Of a DNA stretch of 64,000 bases, positions 1 to 9,084 are shown one piece after another; the first letter of the stretch is position 1; every line of letters starts with the position of its first letter. Below the pieces are notes generated by a model that had not been told where the DNA came from, ran no database searches, and saw only the letters and a program-made list of their open reading frames with translations. Origin of the DNA: Burkholderiaceae bacterium. GTDB lineage: Bacteria > Pseudomonadota > Gammaproteobacteria > Burkholderiales > Burkholderiaceae_B. A program made the position numbers and the translations under genes. Location of the stretch: NCBI GenBank assembly GCA_004322135.1, contig SCSG01000008.1:1-64000 (forward strand), in the 5' to 3' direction.

Positions 1-98
1 CGCTCCACGCTTCCTCCCCACATTCGGTCGCCCTCATGCAGTTGCGCTTCACTTCGTTCGCTGTGATCAGCTTACGGCGGGACTTCCACCCGCAAGAG

Positions 99-146
99 TG
101 CGCCCATGCTGGGCGCACAATAAATAAGCCCGCACGTGGCGGGCTT
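99..146 (-). terminator. Tandem hairpins after ilvC
   Basis: Two stem-loops lie just past the ilvC stop codon. The nearer one (126-146, stem AAGCCCGC/GCGGGCTT with a 5-nt loop) is followed on the minus strand by an AT-rich run (ATTTATTG). The second (99-117, stem TGCGCCCA/TGGGCGCA with a 3-nt loop) follows at once. The nearer hairpin is a plausible intrinsic terminator of the ilv operon, although its T-run is interrupted. Confidence 0.65.
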
Positions 147-159
147 GAAATGCGCAAGA

Positions 160-1176
<1,017 letters not shown>

Positions 1177-1287
1177 TTATAGAGCTCCAGAACTAGTCAG
1201 TATTTTGATATAAACCGGCACAAGGCCGGCTTTGAATTATTGAGTGGGCGCCAAGCGGGCAAGCCACCACAGCACCCTGAACTGCCA

Positions 1288-1779
1288 TTACAACTTCAGA
1301 ACGCGTTCGCCCCGCCCTATCCCCGAAACCCCGGTGCGAACGGTTTCAAGAATGGCGCTGCGATCCAGAGCTCCGATAAAAGCCTCGATTTTAGCCTGAT
1401 TGCCCGTGAGTTCAATCGTGTAGGACTTGTCAGTGACATCAATGATGCGGCCGCGAAAAATATCGGCCATGCGCTTCATTTCGTCGCGCTCTTTGCCCAC
1501 GGCCCGAACCTTGATCATCATGAGCTCGCGTTCCACATGCGGGCCTTCCGACAAATCAACGACCTTGACGACGTCGATCAGGCGGTTCAGGTGCTTGGTG
1601 ATCTGCTCGATGACATCGTCCGAGCCTTCCGTGACGATCGTCATGCGCGACAGGGTGGCGTCTTCGGTGGGGGCCACCGTAAGCGTCTCGATGTTGTAGC
1701 CGCGCGCGGAGAACAGACCAACAACCCGGGAAAGGGCACCAGGTGCATTTTCAAGGAGAACAGAAATTATGTGTTTCAT
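1288..1779 (-). CDS. ilvH: Acetolactate synthase small (regulatory) subunit
   Basis: Regulatory subunit of acetohydroxyacid synthase, which binds valine and stimulates the large subunit. The 163-residue product starts MKHIISVLLENAPG, the conserved beginning of the N-terminal ACT domain, followed by the SRVVGLFSARGYNI segment typical of IlvH/IlvN. An in-frame start 15 nt upstream (MEIIK) is less likely because the family begins at MKHI. The gene follows the large subunit by 18 nt on the same strand and is surely co-transcribed with it. Confidence 0.95.
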   Translation of the reverse strand: MKHIISVLLENAPGALSRVVGLFSARGYNIETLTVAPTEDATLSRMTIVTEGSDDVIEQITKHLNRLIDVVKVVDLSEGPHVERELMMIKVRAVGKERDEMKRMADIFRGRIIDVTDKSYTIELTGNQAKIEAFIGALDRSAILETVRTGVSGIGRGERVLKL

Positions 1780-1797
1780 TTTTATGATCTCCATGTC

Positions 1798-3519
1798 TTA
1801 CAGGTCTTCAGAGCCAAGCAGCATTTCGGTAAGCCCCTTGCCTGCGCGCACCATGGGCCAGACGTTCTCGGACTCGTCGGTGATGAAGTCCAGGAACACC
1901 AGGCGATCCTTGTGTTTTCCAAACGCCTCGCGAATTGCCGGCTCGACATCGGCCGGCTTGGTGATCTGTATGCCTACGTGGCCATAGCTTTCAACCAGCT
2001 TCACAAAATCGGGCAAGGCATCGACATACGATTCCGAATAGCGTGCACCGTAATCGATTTGCTGCCATTGGCGCACCATGCCCAGATACCGGTTATTCAG
2101 GCACAGCACCTTCGGCGACAGATTGTATTGCTTGCAGGTGGAAAGCTCCTGGATATTCATCTGAATGGAGCCTTCACCCGTTATGACCGCCACCTGAGCA
2201 TCGGGGTTGGCCATCTGCACACCCATGGCATAGGGCAGACCCACGCCCATGGTTCCCAGGCCGCCCGAATTGATCCAGCGGCGTGGCTCGTCGAAGTGAT
2301 AGTACTGCGCGGCCCACATCTGATGCTGGCCCACGTCGGACGTGACGAACGCATTACCGCCGGTCACTTCCCACAGCTTTTCGATCACGTATTGCGGCTT
2401 GATGAGCTTGGTGGAATTAGCATACTTGAGGCATTGCTTATCGCGCCACACGCCAATTTGCTGCCACCATTTGTCCAGCACGCCTGGTGCGGCCGGGGTC
2501 TCGGCCAGCGACTGCACGTACAGCGCATTGAGCTCGACCAGCACGTCCTTGATGTTGCCGACGATGGGCACATCGACACGCACCCGCTTCGAAATTGACG
2601 ACGGATCGATATCGATATGAATAATCTTGCGCTGGTTCTGCGCGAAATTCTTGGGATTGCCGATAACCCGGTCGTCGAACCGCGCCCCAACGGCGATCAG
2701 GACATCGCAATTTTGCATCGACAAGTTGGCTTCGTACGTACCATGCATGCCGGGCATGCCCACAAAATTTTTACCGCTGGCCGGATACGAACCCAGCCCC
2801 ATCAGCGTCGTAGAGCACGGCGCACCGGTCAGTTCGACCAGTTGACGCAGCTCGGCCGAGGCATTGGACAGCACAGTGCCGCCGCCCGCGTAAATCATGG
2901 GGCGTTCGGCACCACGCAACAACTGCACGGCCTTCTTGATTTGCCCCTGATGACCCTTGGTGACTGGCGCGTACGAACGCATGCTGACTTCGCCCTGCGC
3001 GGGCGTGTACTTGCAGCGCGCGAGTGAAATGTCTTTGGGGATGTCGATGAGCACAGGGCCCGGGCGGCCAGTCGTGGCAATATAAAAGGCACGGCGCATG
3101 ACTTCGGCCAGATCTTTCACATCGCGCACAAGAAAATTGTGCTTGACGCAAGGCCGCGTAATACCCACGGCATCGCATTCCTGGAAGGCGTCTTCGCCGA
3201 TGGAGGTACTGGGCACCTGACCGCTGATGACAACCAGCGGAATGGAATCCATATACGCGGTGGCAATGCCCGTGACGGCATTGGTCAGGCCGGGTCCGCT
3301 GGTAACCAGCGCAACACCTACCTTGTTGGACGAACGCGAATACGCGTCGGCCGCATGCACGGCCGCCTGTTCGTGACGAACCAGGACGTGTTGAAAACTG
3401 TCTTGCTTGTAGATGGCGTCGTAAATGTAGAGGACCGCACCGCCGGGATAACCAAAAACGTGGCTAACACCCTGCTCGATCAGACACTTGACGACGATCT
3501 CGGCGCCATTGAGTTCCAT
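1798..3519 (-). CDS. ilvI: Acetolactate synthase large (catalytic) subunit
   Basis: Thiamine-diphosphate enzyme of 573 residues that condenses pyruvate with pyruvate or 2-oxobutyrate, opening the valine/leucine and isoleucine pathways. The catalytic glutamate that activates TPP is E50 in the RHEQ motif after FGYPGG. The C-terminal TPP/Mg motif reads TGEGSIQMN, with Glu where many homologues have Asp; I recall this variant as common in proteobacterial IlvI/IlvB. First gene of the ilv operon, preceded by a leader of about 300 nt with an attenuator-like hairpin. The symbol ilvI rather than ilvB is chosen because of the IlvH-type partner. Confidence 0.95.
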   Translation of the reverse strand: MELNGAEIVVKCLIEQGVSHVFGYPGGAVLYIYDAIYKQDSFQHVLVRHEQAAVHAADAYSRSSNKVGVALVTSGPGLTNAVTGIATAYMDSIPLVVISGQVPSTSIGEDAFQECDAVGITRPCVKHNFLVRDVKDLAEVMRRAFYIATTGRPGPVLIDIPKDISLARCKYTPAQGEVSMRSYAPVTKGHQGQIKKAVQLLRGAERPMIYAGGGTVLSNASAELRQLVELTGAPCSTTLMGLGSYPASGKNFVGMPGMHGTYEANLSMQNCDVLIAVGARFDDRVIGNPKNFAQNQRKIIHIDIDPSSISKRVRVDVPIVGNIKDVLVELNALYVQSLAETPAAPGVLDKWWQQIGVWRDKQCLKYANSTKLIKPQYVIEKLWEVTGGNAFVTSDVGQHQMWAAQYYHFDEPRRWINSGGLGTMGVGLPYAMGVQMANPDAQVAVITGEGSIQMNIQELSTCKQYNLSPKVLCLNNRYLGMVRQWQQIDYGARYSESYVDALPDFVKLVESYGHVGIQITKPADVEPAIREAFGKHKDRLVFLDFITDESENVWPMVRAGKGLTEMLLGSEDL

Positions 3520-3915
3520 GTTGTATTCCTTTCATAACCGGTACAAACACCCCGACTGGCCCAAACGGGCCCAAGCTGCACCGGAGACAACAACATGACT
3601 GACGCTTCACGGTTCACGGAACCGATCCGCCCAGACACGTTGCAACCCCGACACGCACTCGCCGAAACGCAGTACGAGCGTTCATCATGAACGCGGGAGG
3701 TAGAAACGGACGCCGCGGCATCACACGCTTTTGGCACGGCCCACGGCAAATAAATAAAAAGGCGCAAAAGCCGGGCGGATAACCCGGCAGACGATACCTG
3801 AAGAGACCAACCGTAGATAATCCAGCTGATCAATCGTATACTTTACTGCGTTGCACAATCAGAATCAAATCGACCCGATCCCCTTTCTTGATGGCTTTGG
3901 CAACCGATAGCATTC
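3520..3915. other. Intergenic region: ilv leader and divergent promoters
   Basis: About 400 nt between the divergently transcribed ilvI and the FUSC gene. It contains the ilv leader (minus strand) with a GC-rich hairpin followed by a T-rich tract, and a TATACG box near 3835-3840 that could be the ilv -10 element (weak -35). An open frame on the minus strand from about 3833 covers the hairpin but lacks a clear run of branched-chain codons, so I do not call a leader peptide. Nothing else is recognised. Confidence 0.5.
3748..3788 (-). promoter_or_regulatory. Attenuator-like hairpin in the ilv leader
   Basis: On the minus strand GCCGGG, a short loop and CCCGGC (3770-3788) are followed by TTTTGCGCC and then a T-rich tract TTTTTATTTATTT. 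This has the form of an intrinsic terminator, and it lies about 230 nt upstream of the ilvI start inside the presumed leader. A terminator between promoter and first gene suggests attenuation. The mechanism (leader peptide, tRNA or protein) cannot be read from the sequence. Confidence 0.45.
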
Positions 3916-6168
3916 ATGGCGTCACACCTACCACAGCTACAGCGATTCTTCTACAGCCACTATTTTATCGGTGGCTTGCGCCAGGCAATAGGCGTCCTGC
4001 TGCCGGCCGTCGTTCTGATCAGCCTGTTCCAGATGTACGGCACCGGCATGGTCGCCTCGGTCGGCGCCGCCTGCGTGGCGGTCATCGACCAACCAGGCAA
4101 CCCACGGCGCAACAGCATCAACATGATGCTGGTGGCCGTATTGCTGGGGAGTGCCACCGCAGCGGTAACCGGCCTGGCCACGGCGCATATCCTGCTTATC
4201 TGGCTGGCCGTTCCGGCGTTGTGCTTTCTGTTTTCCATGCTCACGGTATATGGCAAACAGGGTGGCCTCATGGCCTTTGCATGCCTGCTCGTCATGACGC
4301 TGACGCTGCGCACCCCCATGGCGCCGCAGGCCGTGCTCCTCCACACCATCTCCACGTTCCTCGGCGGCCTCTTTTACTTCGTTTACAGCTACACGATGCA
4401 TCGCCTGATGTGGCATCGTGAAGAACAGCAAACGCTATCGGTGGCGCTCTTCGCCACCGCCGAATACGTGGCGGCGCGCGCCCGCTTCTACGACGTCAAC
4501 ACAGATCTGGAGACCTGCTACCGGGACCTTGTCCACACCCAGGCCGACATGATCGAAAAGCACCAGGCGGCGCGCAACATGGTGCTACGCGAACAGCCCA
4601 CCGGACGCAGGCGCACGGACGCACGCCGCTACGCCTCATTGAACATGTTCATCGACATGGTTGCCATGCTGGACTCGCTGGTTGCCACACACACCGACTA
4701 TGCTACGTTGCGCCGCCACCTGCCGGAAAGCGATGTCCTGATCTTCGCACGCGACACGCTGTTCAAACTTTCAGACAACATCGACAAAATTGCCCTGAAC
4801 ATTTCACGCAACCAGCCGACAACCGAGCGTCACAGCGCCAAGGCAGAACTGCGCGCCATTGAATACGAGCTGGATCAGTATCGCCAAAGTGGGTTCGCCC
4901 AGGCCGAGCCGGAAGTCTACGCACTGCTGGTGCAGATTCTGCGCCGGCTGCGCAACTGCACGCGCATTGTGGAGCGCATGGCCAAACACACACGCAACGC
5001 CAAAGCATCCGAACTTGTTGACCTGAGCCTGGAAAAGGCGCTGGGCCGGTTCCTGTCGCGCAGCGACATACGCTTTGGAATGATCACAAGCAATCTGCGA
5101 CTGGACTCGTCCCACTTCCGCTATGCCATCCGCGTTGCCGTGGCCAGTGTCCTGGCCCTGGCTGCATCTACAGCGTTGTCCTATTTTGCAGTCCACGAGG
5201 CCGGCATCCAGGTAGCCAGCTCGCACGGCTACTGGATTATTCTGACCATCATCATCATTCTCAAGCCCGGCTATGCGCTGACACGTCAGCGCAATGGCTT
5301 GCGGCTTGCAGGTACGTTATTGGGCTGCGTGCTGGCGTTGCTGCTGTTCAACATCAACCACAACCCGAACATCGACTTCGCCGTACTGGTTGTCACCTGC
5401 ATCGTCGGCTACAGTCTGATTCAGGTCAACTATATGGCGTCGGCCACCTTCACCACCATTTATATTCTGGTGGTGTTCCACCTCATCTCACCGGGGTCGA
5501 ACTTTGTAATTGGCGAACGGCTGGTCGATACCTTCATAGGTGGTTTCGTGGCCGCAGCATGCGGCTACATCCTGCCCTGGTGGGAATACAGCTTCATGGG
5601 GTCGCTGGCCAAAGCAACACGCAATGCCAACCAGCGCTTCCTGGCACAGGGCCTGCATTATGCCGAGCTGAATCGCAAGTCGCTGCGCGCCACACGGAAG
5701 CCTCAGCAGCAAGCCGCACAACTTGTCGACGAGCTGAATGAAGCCGACCTGGCCTGGCGCCTGGCACGCAAGACCTGCTACATTGCCTTCGGCAACTATG
5801 CCTCCGCGTTCTACCGGATGATGTCTGAGCCCGCACGGCGCCAAAGGCATGTGCCCGAGCTTAACCACCTGCTCATCCAGTTCCACGTACTGTCGTCGCA
5901 AATCAGCGCCGCCATCCCACTGCTGGCCGCGCTACCAACCGTGCCCAAAGGCATACAGCAGTCGCTCGATGCCATCGACGCGCTGCTGCGCGATCAGGAC
6001 GCAAAACCACCAATATCCATTGAAACCGACGGTGACCTGGCCCTGCTGGCATACCCCGTGCGGCAAATGGTCAAGGCCGCGCAACTCATACACCACGAAA
6101 TGCACAGCCTGGAGCCCGCCCAAGCCATGCCGACGCTGGGCCGCGTAAAGCCGCTGGAATCCGGGTGA
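3916..6168 (+). CDS. FUSC-family inner membrane protein (YccS/AaeB-like efflux)
   Basis: 750-residue membrane protein of the fusaric acid resistance/aromatic acid exporter superfamily. The layout is typical: an N-terminal bundle of about five hydrophobic segments (residues 20-160), a long soluble helical domain (about 170-390), a second membrane bundle (about 400-545) and a C-terminal cytoplasmic helical region. The stretch ASSHGYWIILTIIIILKPGY in the second bundle is the conserved FUSC core. It probably exports aromatic or other weak acids, perhaps with a periplasmic partner, but no membrane-fusion gene lies beside it. It is monocistronic and convergent with yaaA. The substrate is unknown. 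Confidence 0.85.
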   Translation: MASHLPQLQRFFYSHYFIGGLRQAIGVLLPAVVLISLFQMYGTGMVASVGAACVAVIDQPGNPRRNSINMMLVAVLLGSATAAVTGLATAHILLIWLAVPALCFLFSMLTVYGKQGGLMAFACLLVMTLTLRTPMAPQAVLLHTISTFLGGLFYFVYSYTMHRLMWHREEQQTLSVALFATAEYVAARARFYDVNTDLETCYRDLVHTQADMIEKHQAARNMVLREQPTGRRRTDARRYASLNMFIDMVAMLDSLVATHTDYATLRRHLPESDVLIFARDTLFKLSDNIDKIALNISRNQPTTERHSAKAELRAIEYELDQYRQSGFAQAEPEVYALLVQILRRLRNCTRIVERMAKHTRNAKASELVDLSLEKALGRFLSRSDIRFGMITSNLRLDSSHFRYAIRVAVASVLALAASTALSYFAVHEAGIQVASSHGYWIILTIIIILKPGYALTRQRNGLRLAGTLLGCVLALLLFNINHNPNIDFAVLVVTCIVGYSLIQVNYMASATFTTIYILVVFHLISPGSNFVIGERLVDTFIGGFVAAACGYILPWWEYSFMGSLAKATRNANQRFLAQGLHYAELNRKSLRATRKPQQQAAQLVDELNEADLAWRLARKTCYIAFGNYASAFYRMMSEPARRQRHVPELNHLLIQFHVLSSQISAAIPLLAALPTVPKGIQQSLDAIDALLRDQDAKPPISIETDGDLALLAYPVRQMVKAAQLIHHEMHSLEPAQAMPTLGRVKPLESG

Positions 6169-6189
6169 TGCCTGACGCCGGCCCAGGAA

Positions 6190-6963
6190 TTACGCCTGCT
6201 TGCGCCGAAACACCAGCCTGTCGTCGGTGGACTCCTCCGGCGTGTAGACATACCCTTGCGCATCGAATCCGCGCAACGCGGGCACATTGTCGATTTTGTG
6301 CTCGATGATGTAGCGTGCCATAAGACCCCGCGCACGCTTGGCGTAGAAGCTGATGATCTTCCACGCGCCGCTTTTGTAGTCCTGGAACACGCACTGCACC
6401 ACGCGCGCCTTCAGCAACGCCAGATCGACCGACTTGAAGTACTCTTCGGAAGCCAGATTCAGCACGATAGGGTTGCGTTGGCCCTCCAGGCGCTGGTTCA
6501 GGTAACTGGCGATCGTGCTGCCCCAATACTCGTACAGGTTCCTGCCCACCTTGGTAGCCAGGCGGGTGCCCATTTCCAGCCGGTAAGGCTGCATCAGGTC
6601 CAGCGGGCGCAATACGCCGTAAAGACCGCTGAGCAACGCAAGATGTTCTTGTGCCCACTTGAGCTGCTTGTCCGACAGGCTGGAAGCATCCAGGCCTTCG
6701 TAGACGTCGCCGTTGAAAGCCAGAACCGCCTGCCGGGAATTTCCCAAATCGAAGCGTGGCGTCCACGCGGCGTAGCGCTCGGCATTCAACTTGCCCAGGT
6801 TGTCGCTGACGCTCATCAGCCCGGCCACTTCGCTGGGTGACTTCTTTTTCATCACCTTGATGAGTGCAGCCGCCTGCTCGACGAACAAAGGCTGCGTGTG
6901 CAGTGCCGTGCGCACCGGGGTGTCGTAATCCAGCTTTTTCGCTGGGGATAATAGCACCAACAT
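6190..6963 (-). CDS. yaaA: Peroxide stress protein YaaA (UPF0246)
   Basis: 257-residue cytoplasmic protein of the YaaA family, which in E. coli limits intracellular iron and oxidative DNA damage during peroxide stress. The start is placed at MLVLLSPAKKLDYDTP, the conserved family N-terminus. The frame stays open 55 codons further upstream, but that part has no family resemblance. Conserved segments such as YGVLRPLDLMQPYRLEMG and SFYAKRARG are intact. The stop lies 22 nt from the end of the convergent FUSC gene. Confidence 0.93.
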   Translation of the reverse strand: MLVLLSPAKKLDYDTPVRTALHTQPLFVEQAAALIKVMKKKSPSEVAGLMSVSDNLGKLNAERYAAWTPRFDLGNSRQAVLAFNGDVYEGLDASSLSDKQLKWAQEHLALLSGLYGVLRPLDLMQPYRLEMGTRLATKVGRNLYEYWGSTIASYLNQRLEGQRNPIVLNLASEEYFKSVDLALLKARVVQCVFQDYKSGAWKIISFYAKRARGLMARYIIEHKIDNVPALRGFDAQGYVYTPEESTDDRLVFRRKQA

Positions 6964-7234
6964 TATTCGTTCTTCCCAGATGAATTGACGATGGACCGCG
7001 TGGCGGGGGCCGACAAGGACCCCGTGGTGGAACGCCTGCAAGCCACCAACCGGCCGGTGTGAGGCGGCCCCGACCAGCCGGGCCGGCCGGAATGGCGCGC
7101 CGTCCCGCACGGCAGAGTATACGATCAATCACGAAGCGCGCCTGCGGGCTCAATTCCGCATCCTCTGCAAGCCCCAGGTTTCCTTGGTAGAATAGCGAGC
7201 TTCACTAGCAATCGGCCTATTGAACCCAAAGCAC

Positions 7235-7324
7235 GGACAGGTGGCAGAGTGGTCGAATGCGCTGGACTCGAAATCCAGTGTACGTTTAGGCGTACCGTGA
7301 GTTCGAATCTCACCCTGTCCGCCA
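7235..7324 (+). tRNA. tRNA-Ser (CGA)
   Basis: 90-nt tRNA with a long variable arm typical of serine. The acceptor stem GGACAGG pairs with CCTGTCC, followed by discriminator G and encoded CCA. The anticodon stem CTGGA/TCCAG encloses loop CTCGAAA, giving anticodon CGA for UCG codons. The T-loop GTTCGAATC is intact. It marks the edge of the accessory island: prophage tail remnants begin within about 50 nt of its 3' end, which fits integration at this tRNA gene. Confidence 0.96.
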
Positions 7325-7350
7325 GTGAAATCAGACACTTACATCAAGCC

Positions 7351-7380
7351 AAAGCCATCTAACAAGATGGCTTTTATTTT
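7351..7380 (+). terminator. Terminator after tRNA-Ser
   Basis: Stem AAAGCCATCT/AGATGGCTTT with a 4-nt loop followed by TATTTT, 27 nt beyond the tRNA CCA end. A typical intrinsic terminator for the tRNA transcript. Confidence 0.8.
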
Positions 7381-7517
7381 GAGCGTGTGGGGAAGATTTT
7401 GGCTAAAACGTGAAATTCGGCCTTAATTATTTTTTTTCGTGATGTCGTGGTCCGCGTTGCCGTCCAGTCCTGCGCGCTGTCGATTGCAATGCCCAAACTG
7501 GCTAATTCATCTGCCAT
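7374..7517 (-). pseudogene. Phage tape-measure protein remnant (5' end only)
   Basis: A 47-codon open frame whose first 16 residues (MADELASLGIAIDSAQ) resemble the start of phage tail tape-measure proteins, which often begin M-x-x-x-L-A-x-L-G-I-x-I-D-S. The similarity then stops and the frame runs into AT-rich sequence ending inside the tRNA terminator. It lies on the same strand as, and downstream of, the tail-tube remnant at 8350-8973, the order expected in a siphophage tail module. Judged from memory of the family, on few residues. Confidence 0.4.
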
Positions 7518-7560
7518 ACGACACCCACAAAAAAGCCGCGCGTTTTAAGCGAGGCTGGAA

Positions 7561-7583
7561 ATAAAAAGCCGCCCGAAGGCGGC
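7561..7583 (-). terminator. Minus-strand terminator in the phage remnant
   Basis: On the minus strand GCCGCC, tetraloop TTCG, GGCGGC, then TTTTTAT: a strong intrinsic terminator. It sits between the tail-tube and tape-measure remnants, so it is probably a leftover phage terminator. It points away from the relE operon. Confidence 0.7.
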
Positions 7584-7673
7584 CTAGTGAAGAAGTCCCG
7601 CACATGACGGGGCTGAAAGACAAAAGACCACTCTAAGGGTGGACGCATACAAAGTGGCGGTTTATTTATGATG

Positions 7674-7702
7674 TTGTCTTGATCTATAGCTTAGGCTATA
7701 AT
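7674..7702 (+). promoter_or_regulatory. Promoter and probable operator of the RelE-type TA operon
   Basis: A sigma-70 promoter with -35 TTGTCT (7674-7679), a 17-nt spacer and a perfect -10 TATAAT (7697-7702), 31 nt upstream of the toxin gene. A perfect inverted repeat TATAGC-TTAG-GCTATA (7685-7700) overlaps the spacer and -10, and a TAGG...CCTA pair extends downstream. This is where an autorepressing HTH antitoxin would be expected to bind; binding itself is inferred. Confidence 0.7.
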
Positions 7703-7732
7703 TAACCTATAACAACAATAGGGAAGCCCCCC

Positions 7733-7987
7733 ATGTACAACATCAACTGGTCAACCAAATCCCGCAAACAGTTCAAGCGCATTGATCGCCACGATCGACT
7801 TGAAATCCTGGATGCCGTAGATACGCTGCAAGACCTACCGAATGCTAAGAACGTCCTAGCCCTCACGAAACACAAGTACGACTATCGCCTAAGAGTAGGC
7901 AACTACCGGATCCTCTTTGATGCAGATTCCGAAGTAAAGATCGTAGCCATTCAGGAAGTAAAGAGGCGAGACGGAAATACTTATTGA
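7733..7987 (+). CDS. RelE/ParE-family toxin
   Basis: 84-residue basic protein with the RelE/ParE fold signature: the early NWSTKSRKQFKRI helix, the central YDYRLRVGNYRILF beta core and the terminal IVAIQEVKRRDGNTY strand. RelE-type members cleave mRNA on the ribosome; ParE-type members poison gyrase. The RxGxYR core and the terminal KRRDxxY favour the RelE side. It is the first gene of a two-gene operon, with toxin before antitoxin as in HigBA, and the antitoxin starts 8 nt after its stop. Local base composition is more AT-rich than the flanking core genes, consistent with transfer. Confidence 0.88.
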   Translation: MYNINWSTKSRKQFKRIDRHDRLEILDAVDTLQDLPNAKNVLALTKHKYDYRLRVGNYRILFDADSEVKIVAIQEVKRRDGNTY

Positions 7988-7995
7988 GAACGATT

Positions 7996-8346
7996 ATGAA
8001 CCGCCAACATACTATTTTAGAAGCCAACGGTAAGCCCGCTTTTGTGGTGCTTCCCTACGACGAATACATCAAACTCACACAAACGAAGCCAGCCGCTAAT
8101 ACCAGGATACCCGCGGATGGCAGCGTGCCGCATGAGGTTATGCGCTTGCAAGTTAAAAACGACTGGAGCCTTATCCGCTCCTGGCGTGAATACCTAGGCC
8201 TCACCCAATCGGAGATGGCCTCTCGGCTGGAGATCCGCCAACCTAGCTATGCCGCCATGGAGACGCAGGAGGCAAAGCCCAAGAAAGCCACTCGAGAAAG
8301 GATTGCTAACGCCTTGGGGGTATCACTGGAGCAGGTTTCAACTTAA
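7996..8346 (+). CDS. Antitoxin with Phd-like N-terminus and XRE-type HTH
   Basis: 116-residue partner of the RelE-type toxin. The N-terminal 30 residues (TILEANGKPAFVVLPYDEYIKL) read like a Phd/YefM-type antitoxin segment. Residues about 55-115 form an XRE/Cro helix-turn-helix (WREYLGLTQSEMASRLEIRQ, then ATRERIANALGVSL). It should neutralise the toxin and repress the operon at the inverted repeat upstream. A TTG start 12 nt earlier overlaps the toxin stop; ATG at 7996 is preferred because it begins the conserved segment. The two-part architecture is seen in the sequence, the Phd relation is inference. Confidence 0.8.
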   Translation: MNRQHTILEANGKPAFVVLPYDEYIKLTQTKPAANTRIPADGSVPHEVMRLQVKNDWSLIRSWREYLGLTQSEMASRLEIRQPSYAAMETQEAKPKKATRERIANALGVSLEQVST

Positions 8347-8349
8347 CTG

Positions 8350-8973
8350 TCAAAAGCTAAATGTCGCCTGGCAAGCCATTACGCTGCCCTTGGTCATGCT
8401 GGGGGTGGTGTTAAACGACACGTAGCCCATGTACAAGATGATCGCGCCATTGGGCAACTGCGCCTTCAGCGGAAGAGCCGAGCGGGCCTCAGCCGCTTTT
8501 TGGAGCGCCTTGTACCCGAGTAGCGTATCGTCGTCGGCAATGCTTAACGTCAACGTCTGCGCGCTGGATTGTGTGGGGATTTGGCTCTCAAAGTCATTTT
8601 CAAGAAAGCTGTAATTGGCGAACTGCATATCGCCGCCCGACGTGGACGATTCCAGCACTCGCGTGATTTGCGTAAAGTTCGTGATTTCCTGCACAGAACC
8701 CACGCCGCCGCCCGCTGGAAACACCTTGGTGTCGGTGGTATCCAATCCCTCAAAATTAAAGGTGCCGAACGTCGACCCGGCCACGCGAAAGACGCGATCA
8801 TTGATGCGCTGCCGACCCGACTTGGCGAGGATCAATGCGCCGTCGGCCATGCCATGACCGGCAGATGTTGCGACGGCGGGGTTGGCGTTGGTGAGGGCGG
8901 ACACCGCATCCGCCAACGCGTTAATAGGCTCTACCCCGTAAACAATGGTATGGACGCCCCTGCCTGAAGACAC
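8350..8973 (-). pseudogene. Phage tail tube (major tail) protein fragment
   Basis: 207-codon frame opening with GTG directly after a stop. It resembles siphophage tail-tube proteins: an early ALTNANPAVATSAGHGMADG segment, then VFRVAG...FEGLDTTD, and a terminal LPNGAIILYMGYVSF...TKGSVMACQATFS. The expected N-terminal residues are missing, and the C-terminus is cut off as FSF-stop where it meets the antitoxin gene. A second copy of the C-terminal end lies at 14960-15040. It is a remnant of an integrated siphophage tail module and is unlikely to be functional. Confidence 0.65.
8356..8396. repeat. Direct repeat copy A (41 bp, phage tail end)
   Basis: Matches 14993-15033 at 37 of 41 positions in direct orientation. 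Both copies encode the tail-protein segment TKGSVMACQATFS on the minus strand. The two copies bracket the RM operon and HigA gene. Divergence at four positions argues against a fresh duplication. Confidence 0.85.
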
Positions 8974-8988
8974 GCGGCATCAGGTGCC

Positions 8989-9084
8989 CTAAATTTTGGC
9001 GGCCTTCTGCTCTTCGGGCTCTTCGCCCGTCAATTTAGCGAGGCTATCAGTGAAGGTGTCAGCGATCCGGAATTCCACGATCAC
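8989..9084 (-). pseudogene. 5' stub of a UvrD-type helicase gene of the RM operon
   Basis: A 31-codon frame starting with GTG that overlaps the mod stop codon (GTGA), so it looks translationally coupled. The product opens FRIADTFTDSLAKLTGEE, which matches my memory of the RelE-like N-terminus of UvrD/Rep-family helicases found in betaproteobacteria. The similarity ends after QKAAK, where the sequence jumps into phage tail DNA at about 8994. The rest of the helicase, several hundred codons, is absent. Identification rests on about 25 residues. Confidence 0.5.
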
